Notes: generated by a model not told the origin, from the sequence alone. A DNA stretch of 47,839 nucleotides from an uncultured Paracoccaceae bacterium (GCA_938049225.1 CALICM010000031.1:1-47839), one strand, 5' to 3'; shown: positions 1 to 9,015, counted from the first letter of the stretch. Numbers and translations are program-made.

Positions 1-79
1 ATCCGTCGCCCAGGCCGCAAAACATCTCGGCATAGGCAGATCAACAGCTTACAAAGTGATCAGAAACTCCACGCCATAG
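1..79 (+). CDS. C-terminal end of a serine resolvase/invertase (partial)
   Basis: Reading frame 2 is open from the window edge to a TAG at 77-79 and encodes the last 25 residues of a protein whose body lies outside the window. They include AAKHLGIGRSTAYKVI, the form of the helix-turn-helix that ends Hin/Tn3-type serine recombinases, where it contacts the recombination site DNA. The match is to the family pattern only. A short HTH could also come from another DNA-binding protein. It marks a mobile element or phage-like segment to the left. Confidence 0.6.
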   Translation, partial: SVAQAAKHLGIGRSTAYKVIRNSTP

Positions 80-191
80 GCAACGTTCATCCTTCGTTCT
101 TGCTTAGCGTGGTTTTAAGAAGAAACCTTCCGATGGGGCCATTCTAAACAGAAGGATGTCATGTGAGTCATAGACGCCGGACCTTGGATTC

Positions 192-416
192 GTGACGTGT
201 GAGGCGGAAGATCAGACTTCTATCGCGGTGCAACCGAAAATTGCTGCGAGCATTGCGAAACGGATGCTGAGGGCGGAACCGACCGCGCATCTGGGCTCTG
301 AAAAAGGTAATGATGCGCCGGCTGATCAGACCAACCGCCGCAAGGCAGCGGCGGCAAGCGCCTCAGCAACGCTGGCTGAGATGCCCGTCAGATCAAGTCC
401 GAAGTTTTACAGGTGA
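192..416 (+). pseudogene. Decayed IS256-type transposase fragment
   Basis: A 74-codon frame starting at a GTG carries MLRAEPTAHLGSEKG, followed by DAPADQTNRR and then EMPV. This is the order seen in the N-terminal part of IS256-family (mutator) transposases, roughly MLxAExTxHLGxEKG, then a charged loop, NRRNG and EMPV. The segment after NRR is corrupted (alanine/serine run) and the frame stops soon after EMPV, so the catalytic DDE domain is absent. The remnant ends only 10 bp from the tusA stop codon. I infer an old insertion that has lost most of its length; terminal inverted repeats were not found. Confidence 0.5.
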
Positions 417-426
417 GTTTTGCGCC

Positions 427-660
427 TCAATGCCCTCGGCGGATCAGCCAGACCTGCCGCGGAAATCCTTCATCGCGCGCCTCGACAAGTTCATGTCCTT
501 GCTCTGTGCAAAAATGCGGGACATCGACCAAAGCGGCAGGATCGTCGGTCACGGCGCGCAGGACTTCGCCCACCCCAAGTGCCTGCAAACGCTTGCGCAT
601 CTTTAGCACTGGCAGGGGGCACAGCAGCCCGCTTGCGTCAAGATCATCGGCCCAATCCAT
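427..660 (-). CDS. tusA: TusA/SirA-family sulfurtransferase
   Basis: This 77-residue protein has the full TusA fold signature near its N-terminus: LDASGLLCPLPVLKMRKRL, with the sulfur-carrying cysteine in the CPxP motif. Family members relay persulfide sulfur from cysteine desulfurase to acceptors such as tRNA-thiolation proteins or cofactor biosynthesis. The length is normal for the family. The gene runs divergently from the CcdA-type thiol transporter, and pairing sulfur relay with thiol-redox export is plausible. Its 3' end abuts the transposase remnant. No clear terminator is visible downstream. Confidence 0.85.
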   Translation of the reverse strand: MDWADDLDASGLLCPLPVLKMRKRLQALGVGEVLRAVTDDPAALVDVPHFCTEQGHELVEARDEGFPRQVWLIRRGH

Positions 661-773
661 GTCCCAGCGCTACCGCCCGCCGTAATACTTGTCCACGCTT
701 ATGTGACCATAACCTGCGTGACCCATCCGCGCCTTAACGTTACACAAATAAGAAAAGCAGTAAGGCAGGCCCT

Positions 774-1526
774 ATGTTTGGCATCGACCTCATCGACAGT
801 TCTCTCGCGCTTGCGCTGTTGATTGCCCTTTTTGCTGGCGTGCTCAGCTTCCTTTCGCCTTGTGTCCTGCCCATCGTGCCGCCCTATCTGGCCTATATGG
901 CGGGCACCACCATTCCCGATGTGCAAAACCGCCGTGGCGCTGATCCGCGCGTTGTCACCGCCGCATTGTTCTTTGTGCTCGGCCTCTCGACCGTCTTCAT
1001 ATTCCTGGGTTTCGCCGCCTCCCTCGTGGGCCAGTTTCTTTTGCAATATCAACGTGAAATGGCCATCGCCTCGGGTATCGTTATCCTTGTCTTTGGTCTG
1101 CACTTCTTGCACGTCTTTCGCATCCCCCTGTTGGACCGCGAGGCGCGGATGGACGCCCCCGATGGCGCTGGCACCGCCCTGGGCGCCTATGTCATGGGGC
1201 TGGCTTTCGCCTTTGGATGGACACCGTGCATTGGCCCGGTCCTGGGCATGATCCTGTCCCTGGCCGCCCAAGAGGACACCGTCAGCCGGGGTGTATTGAT
1301 GATGGGTGCTTACGCTGTCGGCTTGGGCTTGCCCTTTCTTCTGGCCGCGATCTTCCTCAATCGCGCATTGGGCACGATGACCCGCATTCGCCGACATATG
1401 CCAAAGATCGAGATGGCCACCGGCGGCATGCTTGTGCTTGTGGGCGCCGCCCTGGTGTTCGGGTTTTTCACGCAGTTTTCTTTCTGGCTGCTCGAAACTT
1501 TCCCCGCCCTTGGCCTGATTGGCTGA
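774..1526 (+). CDS. ccdA: CcdA/DsbD-type cytochrome c biogenesis thiol transporter
   Basis: A polytopic inner-membrane protein of 250 residues. The conserved cysteines lie in LSPCVLPIVPPYLAYM (near residue 30) and in FGWTPCIGPVLGMIL (near residue 150), the two redox-active cysteines of the CcdA core. CcdA moves reducing equivalents from cytoplasmic thioredoxin to periplasmic thiol proteins, typically for cytochrome c maturation. About six hydrophobic segments can be counted, as expected for CcdA. The start is preceded by AAGGCAGG. It is transcribed away from tusA; 66 bp separate it from the hydrolase gene. Confidence 0.9.
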   Translation: MFGIDLIDSSLALALLIALFAGVLSFLSPCVLPIVPPYLAYMAGTTIPDVQNRRGADPRVVTAALFFVLGLSTVFIFLGFAASLVGQFLLQYQREMAIASGIVILVFGLHFLHVFRIPLLDREARMDAPDGAGTALGAYVMGLAFAFGWTPCIGPVLGMILSLAAQEDTVSRGVLMMGAYAVGLGLPFLLAAIFLNRALGTMTRIRRHMPKIEMATGGMLVLVGAALVFGFFTQFSFWLLETFPALGLIG

Positions 1527-1592
1527 AGACGCCTTTCCCCCGCCGCGCGCAGGGCCTAAACTAGGGTCAAACAAAACGCGAGCAGCCCGCCC

Positions 1593-2816
1593 ATGACCCT
1601 TTCGCCGCGCCCGGTGCGCAAGCGTCACGTGTTCTTCATCCCCGGCCATGACCCGGCCAGTGGGCGGCGCTATCACCGGATCTATGCCGAGGAGGGGCCA
1701 AAGCAGGCGGCCATCTCCGATTACCAGATCACGGTCCACGACCCACAGGCCACCGACGACCGTTATTGCTGGCAGGTCACCGCCGCCATCGACGGCGCGA
1801 CAACCGAGACCACCATCGACTTTCTGCTGTGGAACGACCTGGTCAAACAAAGTCTGTCGAAATCCGTCGCCTCGGCCTATTGGCTGATGCTGCGCACACT
1901 TTGGATCTATGTCACCACTGGCGTGATCTTTGCCGCCGCGCGGGTCCGCCCGGTGATGCTGATCCCGATCCTCTATCCATTTGGCATCTACCTTGCCCAA
2001 CCGCTGATCGGCATCGCGATCGGTCTCGCCATCGCCTGGCTGATCAGCCTTGCCGTTCCGGTTCCCTGGTGGGCGACACTTGCGCTGATGGCGCTCGCCA
2101 CCGCCGCTGTCGTTGCCATCTTCCGCCGCTTCTACGACCGCCGTCTTTTTACCACCTATCTGATTTTGGCTTACGCCTATATCGCCTCGAACCGCGGCGG
2201 CCCCCCATCCGGCCTTTTCCAGCGGGGCGAGGCTTTTGTGGATCGTATCGCCGCTGCACTGGCCAGCGATGTGGACGAGGTTCTGATCGTCGGCCACTCT
2301 GCGGGGGCCGGCATCGGCGCCTCGCTCTGCGCCATGCTGTTGCGTGGCGGCCATGTCCCGCCGGGTAAATTGGCGCTTTTGGGCATCGGTTCGGTCACCC
2401 AAATGCTGAGCTTCCTGCCGCGCGCGGGTTGGATCCGTGCCAATCTGAACCAGCTCGCCAAAACCGACCATCTGGCCTGGGTCGAGGTTTCGGCCCCTTC
2501 CGACGGTATGTGCTTTGCGCTCGCCGACCCTGTCGCGACTTCGGGTGTCGATCCGGATCCGTCCGAAAAACACTGGCCCGTGGTCTTTTCGGCCACCTAC
2601 CACAAAACCCTCAGCGCAGAATTCCGGGCCTCGGCCGATTACACGATGTTCCGCCGTCACTACCAGTATATCTACGCCTTCGACCAACCCGCTGGGTATG
2701 ACTATTTCCAAATTACGGCGGGCCCGAAAACGCTGATGGAGCGCTATGGCACCCGCCGTTCCACTGCCTCGCGCATCACCCGGCCCGCCAGCCGCTATCG
2801 GGACTTGGGCGCGTGA
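1593..2816 (+). CDS. Membrane-anchored alpha/beta-hydrolase-like protein
   Basis: A 407-residue protein with an N-terminal soluble part, two or three hydrophobic segments between about residues 105 and 178, and a C-terminal hydrolase-like region. The nucleophile elbow GHSAG lies at about residues 234-238 (serine 236) in the context VLIVGHSAGAGIG, as in lipases and esterases. The N-terminal HVFFIPGHDPASG could form an oxyanion-hole loop. The catalytic acid and histidine cannot be assigned by eye. The stop overlaps the start of the P450 gene (GTGA), so the two are co-translated, which suggests a shared lipid-like or hydrophobic substrate. The substrate is unknown. Confidence 0.7.
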   Translation: MTLSPRPVRKRHVFFIPGHDPASGRRYHRIYAEEGPKQAAISDYQITVHDPQATDDRYCWQVTAAIDGATTETTIDFLLWNDLVKQSLSKSVASAYWLMLRTLWIYVTTGVIFAAARVRPVMLIPILYPFGIYLAQPLIGIAIGLAIAWLISLAVPVPWWATLALMALATAAVVAIFRRFYDRRLFTTYLILAYAYIASNRGGPPSGLFQRGEAFVDRIAAALASDVDEVLIVGHSAGAGIGASLCAMLLRGGHVPPGKLALLGIGSVTQMLSFLPRAGWIRANLNQLAKTDHLAWVEVSAPSDGMCFALADPVATSGVDPDPSEKHWPVVFSATYHKTLSAEFRASADYTMFRRHYQYIYAFDQPAGYDYFQITAGPKTLMERYGTRRSTASRITRPASRYRDLGA

Positions 2817-4228
2817 CCACCCCGCCCGAGTATACGCCCCCCATTCCCCGTTGGCGGCCCGAGGGCGCCAGCATTTTGCAGCGCCTGCGCCTGGCGCGCA
2901 AAGACGTGTTTTCCTCGCAGCCCAAACGCCTTTACCGCGCTTGGATGGCACAGCAGAACGCCATCCTCTTTGACAGCTACACGATCAACCAGCCCGATCT
3001 GATAAAGACCATCCTCGAAGATCGCCCCGACGATTTCCCAAAGTCTAACATCATCCAAGATACGCTGAAGCTGTTGCTGGGCGAGGCTGTGTTCGTGACC
3101 AATGGCGAGACTTGGAAACGCCAGCGCCGCATCATCGACCCTGCCTTTGAGGGGGGCCGCCTGCGCGAGGTTTTTCCCGCCATGGTCGCCGCGGGCCAAG
3201 CCAGCGTCGCGCGGTTGGCCCCGCAAGCGACCGGCACCCCGACCGAGATTGAGTTTGAAACCGCCCACGCCGCCGCCGATGTCATCTTCCGAACGCTGTT
3301 TTCGATCCCGATCACAGACGAAAAAGCGACGGCGGTCTTCCACGGTTTCCGCGCCTATCAGCGCGCGCAGCCGCTGATGACCTTTCCCGCGCTTCTGAAA
3401 GCCCCCAAATGGGTCCCGCGCTTTCGTTCGTCAAAATCGGCCAGGGCGGCGCAGGCGATCCGGAATGTGCTCGCCGACATTATCGCCCAACGCCAGGATC
3501 AATTGGCCGCGGGCACGGCGCCTGATGATCTGGCCACCAAAATCATGACCACTGCCGATCCGCAAACCGGCGACATCTTTGGCGCCAAGGAAATGGTTGA
3601 TCAGGTCGCCATCTTCTTCCTTGCCGGCCATGAAACCTCGGCCTCGGCGCTTGCTTGGACGCTTTATCTGCTCGCCGCCCAGCCCCATGTGCAGGAACGC
3701 GCCGCCGCCGAAGCGCAGGCGGCGTGGGGGGACGCCCCCGATTTTGCCAATATGCGGAACTTGGCCTATGTCCGCGACATCTTCCGCGAGGCTCTGCGCC
3801 TTTATCCCCCGGTCCCTATGATGGTCCGCGAGGCGACACGGCCCGAGACCTTCCGCAGCCGAACCGTTAAACCCGGCAGCCTGTGCATCCTCTCGCCTTG
3901 GCATCTACAGCGCCATGAACGACTTTGGGATCGCCCGCATGTTTTCGACCCGGACCGTTGGCAGACGGCCGAGACCCGCAAAACCGCCCGTGATGCTTAT
4001 ATGCCCTTTTCCAAAGGACCCCGGGTGTGCACGGGCGCTGGCTTCGCGATGATCGAGGGGGTCATCTTGCTCGCACTGCTACTGCGCGCCTATCGGTTCG
4101 AGACGGTCGAGGGGAAAACGCCCGTCCCAGTCCAACACCTGACTGTGCGCTCGGAAGAGGGGATCTGGCTGAGGATCACCCCGCGCCTGCCTGAAGGCAG
4201 TCCAAGCGGCGGCACGCCAAGTATTTAG
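2813..4228 (+). CDS. Cytochrome P450
   Basis: A 471-residue haem monooxygenase with the canonical P450 motifs in order. The I-helix oxygen-activation motif is AGHETSASALAW (AGxET), the K-helix ExxR lies in EALRLYPPVPMMVRE, and the haem loop FSKGPRVCTGAGFAM supplies the cysteine thiolate ligand at about residue 406. There is no N-terminal membrane anchor, so it is likely cytoplasmic and needs separate ferredoxin and reductase partners; none is encoded nearby. The GTG start overlaps the stop of the upstream hydrolase by four bases. The C-terminal tail after about residue 455 is low in conservation. Substrate class is unknown; the motif style resembles fatty-acid or terpene hydroxylases. Confidence 0.95.
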   Translation: MTTPPEYTPPIPRWRPEGASILQRLRLARKDVFSSQPKRLYRAWMAQQNAILFDSYTINQPDLIKTILEDRPDDFPKSNIIQDTLKLLLGEAVFVTNGETWKRQRRIIDPAFEGGRLREVFPAMVAAGQASVARLAPQATGTPTEIEFETAHAAADVIFRTLFSIPITDEKATAVFHGFRAYQRAQPLMTFPALLKAPKWVPRFRSSKSARAAQAIRNVLADIIAQRQDQLAAGTAPDDLATKIMTTADPQTGDIFGAKEMVDQVAIFFLAGHETSASALAWTLYLLAAQPHVQERAAAEAQAAWGDAPDFANMRNLAYVRDIFREALRLYPPVPMMVREATRPETFRSRTVKPGSLCILSPWHLQRHERLWDRPHVFDPDRWQTAETRKTARDAYMPFSKGPRVCTGAGFAMIEGVILLALLLRAYRFETVEGKTPVPVQHLTVRSEEGIWLRITPRLPEGSPSGGTPSI

Positions 4229-4269
4229 ACCACGACGGGCAGGCCGGCCCTTCTACTCGCCAAAAACAC

Positions 4270-4512
4270 TCAAATCCCGCCCGTGTCAGGATCCAAGGCG
4301 TGCGCGAGCACATACAGACGGATCGCACCCGCGAGTCCGCAGTCTAGGCCGCGCGCCGCATCAATCTCGGCCGCCAAGGCATTTATCGCTTTGCCCTCAG
4401 TCGCCGCGATGGCCAGAAATCCGCGCCAAAACGGCTCTTCAAGCGAGACCGAGGTTCGATGTCCCTTCAACGTCAGCGAGCGTTTGCGCGGCGGCACGTA
4501 GTCAATCGGCAT
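4270..4512 (-). CDS. Ribbon-helix-helix domain protein
   Basis: An 80-residue protein starting at the ATG of MPIDYVPPRKRSLTLKGHRT. It fits the alphaproteobacterial ribbon-helix-helix family: a beta strand (HRTSVSLEEPFW) followed by two helices with a conserved ILA/INALAAEID-type segment. Such proteins usually bind DNA as dimers, though members of this group are mostly uncharacterised. I chose this start rather than an upstream in-frame ATG because it overlaps the end of the DUF4169 gene by about 10 bases, which implies translational coupling. It is the last gene of a minus-strand group and faces the P450 gene convergently. Confidence 0.75.
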   Translation of the reverse strand: MPIDYVPPRKRSLTLKGHRTSVSLEEPFWRGFLAIAATEGKAINALAAEIDAARGLDCGLAGAIRLYVLAHALDPDTGGI

Positions 4513-4684
4513 CGGGCTTGGGGTCTGGCGTGGGCACCAATCGATGCCCTTCGTGCCGCGCGGCCTCCAGCTTGGCATCCGCCGGGCTGGGCTGGGCGTC
4601 GATCCGTTTCGCGACCTTCGCCCGCCGGTCGTCCCGCGCCCTGCCTTTGCGGGCCCGGCGCAGATTGATGACCTTGGCCCTCAC
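4502..4684 (-). CDS. DUF4169 family protein
   Basis: A 60-residue, highly basic protein beginning at a GTG: VRAKVINLRRARKGRARDDR. The AKVINLRRARK start is diagnostic of DUF4169, a short family restricted largely to Rhodobacterales and relatives. The remainder is charged and probably helical, ending in a proline/aspartate tail. A GAGGGT Shine-Dalgarno sequence sits about six bases before the GTG. The gene overlaps the ribbon-helix-helix gene downstream and lies 10 bases after the Hint-protein gene. Its function is unknown. Recurrent pairing with the RHH protein in this lineage (from memory) suggests the two work together. Confidence 0.75.
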   Translation of the reverse strand: MRAKVINLRRARKGRARDDRRAKVAKRIDAQPSPADAKLEAARHEGHRLVPTPDPKPDAD

Positions 4685-4694
4685 CGCAGCACCC

Positions 4695-5894
4695 TCAACG
4701 CAGGGCCATCGCCTCGGCCCCCGACAGGGCAGGGGCCCCGATGGGGCGCGAAGCCAATTGCGGGAACAGTTCCAGCACTTCGCGCCACGTTGCTTCCGAC
4801 ATGGCCTCAATGGCGGCAGTCGACGGATCCAAGCTTTCGCTAAGGCATCCTTCGGCCAGGACCATTTGGTGGCTGTCCAACAGCAGATGCCAGTATTCCA
4901 CCTGTTCGTGTGCGTCGTCGCGCACAATCGTTTCGCCATTGATCAGATCGCGCGCGGCCACCAGCACCTCGGTCGCGCCAAACAGCGCCTCGGCCCGCCA
5001 GCCACGGACCAGCATCCGATGTGCGGGCGAGACCCGCAGGTCGGCCGTGTTCCCCAGCCAACTGCCCGCTTTGATCCGTACCGGCATCTGGTCGGTACGG
5101 GCGCGGATCGCCGAGGCACCGATCCAGCGCAGCACATGCGACCGGCCATCCGCGCCAATGATCTGGTCGCCCGGCTGCAGGGTTTCGATGGCCCGCGGCC
5201 CCCGATCCGTGTCAATTCGGGTCCCCCGTAGGAAGCAAATCGGATCCCCCTCGATCACCAGATTGTCGATCGCCATTTCTTCCAGGTCAGCATTGGTGTC
5301 GACCTCGACCACCAACTGCAGCGAGGTGACCGACGCTGGCACCTCAAAGTTAATTGTCGCGACGCCATCGGTGAAGGCGGTCAACTCAACCGGGTCTAAG
5401 TCGAGCAATTCGAAATCACCCTGATCGGTCACGGCAGTGATCTTGAAACTGTCCGAAGCCCCGTTGCTGGTTTCATACATCGCGTTGCGGACAAAGTAGT
5501 CCAACGACAAGCTGACATTTTCGAAGCTGCTCAGATCGACGGTATCAAAGGTTAGCGCTATGGCGCCGTCCGTGTCGCCAAAGGCATAGGCCTGGGCGCC
5601 ATCAGTGAAAACAACACCGTCGACGTTGAAATCAAACGCGCTATTGGTCACGACGCCGATCGTATCGCCGTCACTTGTCCCAACGGCACCGGAAGTGCCT
5701 GTGCGAGTGTCGGTAAAGGTCGCCGAATAACCAAGCCCGGTATTGGCCCCAGTGCTCTCGACGACACCGCCGGGCAGGTTGGGCAGATCCACCGTTGTGC
5801 CCAGGGTCAGGTTGGCGGTGCCAGCAAAATCGTACTGGTCGTCGGTTGTTGCCGCAGTTTCTTCCTCGAAACTTTGCGATGTGATGATAGCCAT
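4695..5894 (-). CDS. Secreted-type Hint (hedgehog/intein) domain protein
   Basis: A 399-residue protein in two parts. Residues 1-219 are acidic, rich in Thr/Ser/Asp/Gly and probably beta-stranded, resembling the extracellular adhesin-like regions of roseobacter proteins. Residues 220-365 form a Hint_2 domain: it opens with CFLRGTRIDTDRGPRAIETL (Cys220 at the splice position), contains a SPAHRMLV histidine block and ends near HQMVLAEGCLSES. Hint domains can cut the peptide bond before the cysteine. There is no Sec signal, so type I export is possible but no RTX repeats are seen. The ATG at 5894 follows GAGGGG at good spacing. It sits between fumC and DUF4169. Confidence 0.8.
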   Translation of the reverse strand: MAIITSQSFEEETAATTDDQYDFAGTANLTLGTTVDLPNLPGGVVESTGANTGLGYSATFTDTRTGTSGAVGTSDGDTIGVVTNSAFDFNVDGVVFTDGAQAYAFGDTDGAIALTFDTVDLSSFENVSLSLDYFVRNAMYETSNGASDSFKITAVTDQGDFELLDLDPVELTAFTDGVATINFEVPASVTSLQLVVEVDTNADLEEMAIDNLVIEGDPICFLRGTRIDTDRGPRAIETLQPGDQIIGADGRSHVLRWIGASAIRARTDQMPVRIKAGSWLGNTADLRVSPAHRMLVRGWRAEALFGATEVLVAARDLINGETIVRDDAHEQVEYWHLLLDSHQMVLAEGCLSESLDPSTAAIEAMSEATWREVLELFPQLASRPIGAPALSGAEAMALR

Positions 5895-5976
5895 TAATTT
5901 CCCCTCTAAAACCTTGGCCAATATGGCTGGGTTTTTGAGTTGGCACAACGGCTTTGGGGCCGCTGACGGGCCGGTG

Positions 5977-7374
5977 TTAGGCGTCTTTGGGCCCGATCAT
6001 CTGCTCGGGCCGAACCACACGGTCGAAGGTTTCCTCATCCACGAAACCCAAGGCAATTGCTTCCTGTTTCAAGGTGGTGCGGTTCTTGTGCGCAGTCTTG
6101 GCCACTTTGGTGGCATTGTCATAGCCAATCTCGGGCGCCAAGGCTGTTACCAACATCAGGCTTTCCCACATCAGCTGTGAAATCCGCCCTTCATCCGCCT
6201 CGATCCCAACCACACAATTGTCGGTAAAGGCGACGCTGGCATCGCCGATCAGCTGCATCGATTGCAGCACATTATAAGCGATCATCGGTTTATAGACGTT
6301 CAGTTCGAAATGCCCCTGGCTGCCTGCGAAGCCTACGGCGGCGTCATTGCCCATCACATGCGCACAAACCTGGGTCAGCGCTTCGCATTGGGTGGGGTTC
6401 ACCTTGCCCGGCATGATTGAGGATCCTGGCTCGTTCTCAGGCAACATCAACTCGCCCAGCCCGCAGCGGGGGCCAGAGCCCAGCAGCCGGATGTCGTTGG
6501 CGATCTTGAACAGGCTGGCGGCGACGACCTTGAGCGCACCTGACATTTCGACCATCGCGTCATGGGCGGCCAAGGCTTCGAACTTATTGGGCGCGGTGAC
6601 AAATGGCAGCCCCGTGATCTCGGCCATATTCGCCGCCACCAACGCGTCCCAACCCACTGTTGTGTTCAGCCCCGTGCCCACCGCGGTGCCGCCTTGGGCC
6701 AATGGATAGATGTTGTGCAGCGCGTGCCGAACCCGTTTGATCCCTTGTTCGACCTGAAAGGCATAGCCGCCGAATTCCTGGCCCAGGGTCAGCGGGGTCG
6801 CATCCTGGGTGTGGGTGCGGCCGATTTTGATGATGTCCTTAAAGGCTTCGGCCTTGGCGCTCAGCGCGAAGTGCAGCTTTTGCAACCCGGGCAGCACCAC
6901 ATCATTGGCCACCATCGCTGTTGCGATATGCATCGCCGTCGGAAAGGTGTCGTTCGAGGATTGCCCCATATTACAATGATCATTGGGGTGCACCGGATCT
7001 TTGGACCCCCGCACGCCGCCCAATACCTCGATCGCCCGGTTCGAGATCACCTCGTTCGCGTTCATATTCGACTGAGTGCCCGAGCCAGTCTGCCACACCA
7101 CCAGCGGGAAATGATCGTCAAGTTGACCCGCGACCACCTCGGCCGCCGCTGCGCTGATCGCTTCGCCCAGGCGTGCATCCAACTTGCCCAGTGTCACATT
7201 GGCCTGCGCGCAGGCCTGTTTGATCACACCTAAAGCACGAACGACGGCAACCGGCTGTTTCTCCCAGCCGATGGGAAAGTTGATCAGGCTGCGCTGGGTC
7301 TGAGCGCCCCAATACCGGTCGGCGGGCACCTCGAGCGGGCCAAAGCTGTCGGTTTCAGTGCGGGTGGCGGTCAT
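5977..7374 (-). CDS. fumC: Fumarate hydratase, class II
   Basis: A 465-residue TCA-cycle enzyme that interconverts fumarate and malate without an iron-sulfur cluster. The superfamily signature [11 protein letters not shown] is present, along with [14 protein letters not shown] and the [16 protein letters not shown] active-site segments. The length matches class II fumarases. The ATG at 7374 ([12 protein letters not shown]) was chosen over an upstream in-frame ATG at 7452 because GGAGAG lies eight bases before it and the conserved N-terminus begins there. It is probably transcribed with the Hint, DUF4169 and RHH genes downstream, and lies about 90 bp after the sspB-like gene on the same strand. 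Confidence 0.97.
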   Translation of the reverse strand: MTATRTETDSFGPLEVPADRYWGAQTQRSLINFPIGWEKQPVAVVRALGVIKQACAQANVTLGKLDARLGEAISAAAAEVVAGQLDDHFPLVVWQTGSGTQSNMNANEVISNRAIEVLGGVRGSKDPVHPNDHCNMGQSSNDTFPTAMHIATAMVANDVVLPGLQKLHFALSAKAEAFKDIIKIGRTHTQDATPLTLGQEFGGYAFQVEQGIKRVRHALHNIYPLAQGGTAVGTGLNTTVGWDALVAANMAEITGLPFVTAPNKFEALAAHDAMVEMSGALKVVAASLFKIANDIRLLGSGPRCGLGELMLPENEPGSSIMPGKVNPTQCEALTQVCAHVMGNDAAVGFAGSQGHFELNVYKPMIAYNVLQSMQLIGDASVAFTDNCVVGIEADEGRISQLMWESLMLVTALAPEIGYDNATKVAKTAHKNRTTLKQEAIALGFVDEETFDRVVRPEQMIGPKDA

Positions 7375-7467
7375 GCGGGCTCTCCGTGCTGCGGTTTTCC
7401 TTGGGTATAGACCGCCCATTAAAACGGTGCCACCGGATTTGCGGGCGGGCACAGGGGCGTGACTGGG

Positions 7468-7968
7468 TCAACCATCGCCCTTGCGAAACCGATCCAAGCT
7501 GACCACATCGCCGCTGCCGCCACCACCACCCGATGGTGGGGGGTCGTTATCCTCGTCGGCTTGGGGCTGTTCCGGGTCCGGTGCGACCTCGCCCAGATCC
7601 AGATCATCCACCTCGTCACTGCTGTCAAAGCGCAAGCCAAATTCGACAGACGGGTCGACAAAGGTCTTGATCGCATCAAAAGGGATCACCAGCGGCTCGG
7701 GCACATCGCCGAAATTCAGTGTTACCGCAAAGCGTTCGGCGGTCACGCTGAGCGCGTCGAACCATTCTTGCAGAACAATCGTCATCTCGTCCGGGTGGCG
7801 CTCGCGCAGAAAGTCGGGGATGTCGACGCCAGGGTGGTTTGTGTCAAAAGTGATGAAGAAATGATGCGCCCCGGGCAGGCCGTTTTCGGCCACATCTGAC
7901 AGTACTTCTGCCATTAGACCGCGCAGGGCCTTATGCATCAATCGCCCGTAATGGATGTGCCGACTCAT
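7468..7968 (-). CDS. sspB: SspB-type ClpXP adaptor protein
   Basis: A 166-residue protein matching the alphaproteobacterial SspB family, which tethers ssrA-tagged and other substrates to the ClpXP protease. The substrate-binding core (about residues 1-125) contains HHFFITFDTNHPGV and TIVLQEWFDAL; it is followed by an acidic, proline- and glycine-rich flexible linker (SGGGGGSG). The extreme C-terminus, VVSLDRFRKG, would be the short peptide that docks on the ClpX zinc-binding domain. This core-linker-tail layout is the known architecture of SspB. It runs divergently from the FkbM gene. Confidence 0.88.
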   Translation of the reverse strand: MSRHIHYGRLMHKALRGLMAEVLSDVAENGLPGAHHFFITFDTNHPGVDIPDFLRERHPDEMTIVLQEWFDALSVTAERFAVTLNFGDVPEPLVIPFDAIKTFVDPSVEFGLRFDSSDEVDDLDLGEVAPDPEQPQADEDNDPPPSGGGGGSGDVVSLDRFRKGDG

Positions 7969-8172
7969 CTGACCCCCGTCCGAATGGGGTCAGCATACCG
8001 AATTCAACGTCAGAGGAAAGTGACACAAACTGCGGCAAGAGGCACACGGTTCATTTTACAAATTCTTAACCAGGATAGCATCAAAGTTGAAGTAGAGCCG
8101 AGGGTCGTCTACCTTGGATATCAGCGCGTGTTTCGGGGGCGACCTGCGTTGGTGTATATCAACAAGGGGCCG

Positions 8173-9015
8173 ATGCCGGTGACCACACAGACCCTCTTTA
8201 GGACACGCGCCTTTCGCCAATTGCCGATACGCACCCTGTGGCGCGCAGCACTTTGGGTCGGCCACGTACTGCTGCGGCGCGAGGGGGTCTACCGTGATCG
8301 TGCCCGTCAGGTTGTGATGTATCTACCGCCGCGCCTTCCCGGTGGTGGCAGCGGTGGCGTCTATATCCGGCGTCGCTATTACGAGCCAGCCTATGAATAT
8401 CTGGAAAAGCTGGTGCATCGCGGCGACACTGTGATCGATTGTGGCGCGGACCTGGGTCTTTACACCCTGGCCGCAGCCGGACTTGTGGGGCGCCGGGGTC
8501 AGGTCCTGGCGGTCGAGCCGCAAACCCGCGCCGCCACGGGTATCCTCAGGTCGGCAAAGGCCAGTGGATTTTCGCAGATCCGTGTCGCCGAAGTGGCGGT
8601 GTCGGACCATGACGGTCTTGCGATGCTCGATGTCTCGACCGGCGTTGCCGCCGCCTCGATCGTGCACCGCGCGGACCGGGCCGAGGGGGCAAAGGGACGT
8701 CTGCAGGTCCCCGCCCGCACACTGGACAGCCTGGTGGCCGAGTATGAGTTGACCCAAGTCGACCTGATCAATCTGGATGTCGCGGGCGCCGAGGAACAAG
8801 CCCTAAACGGTGCCCTACTGACACTGCGACGGCACCGCCCGGACCTTTTGTTTCCTGTCCACGATCCCAATGATCTGGCCGTGTATCGCTGCGAGTCCCT
8901 GCTGCGAGGCTATGGCTATCGGTTCATGCGCTTTTCCGAGAGCGGCGCGCTGATCAAACTGCCAGGTCTGACGCAGGTCGATCCCGGCATTTTGTGCCGC
9001 GCCAGGCCAGGCTGA
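8173..9015 (+). CDS. FkbM-family methyltransferase
   Basis: A SAM-dependent methyltransferase of about 280 residues. Motif I is VIDCGADLGLYTLAAAG (residues 87-103), followed by VLAVEPQ (acidic residue binding the SAM ribose) and the FkbM-typical LDSLVAEYELTQVDLINLDV. FkbM proteins methylate hydroxyl groups of sugars, polyketides or similar compounds. The frame stays open upstream to 7933, overlapping sspB, but the ATG at 8173 is preceded by AAGGGG and gives a normal-length protein, so I prefer it. A GTG near 8020 is an alternative. No biosynthetic cluster surrounds it, so the substrate cannot be named. Confidence 0.8.
   Translation: MPVTTQTLFRTRAFRQLPIRTLWRAALWVGHVLLRREGVYRDRARQVVMYLPPRLPGGGSGGVYIRRRYYEPAYEYLEKLVHRGDTVIDCGADLGLYTLAAAGLVGRRGQVLAVEPQTRAATGILRSAKASGFSQIRVAEVAVSDHDGLAMLDVSTGVAAASIVHRADRAEGAKGRLQVPARTLDSLVAEYELTQVDLINLDVAGAEEQALNGALLTLRRHRPDLLFPVHDPNDLAVYRCESLLRGYGYRFMRFSESGALIKLPGLTQVDPGILCRARPG

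Noticed and set aside
699-2951. A 750-codon minus-strand open frame
   Set aside because: It is the shadow of the ccdA, hydrolase and P450 genes in GC-rich DNA; it has no domain resemblance and is rich in Arg, Gly, Asp and His as antisense frames usually are.
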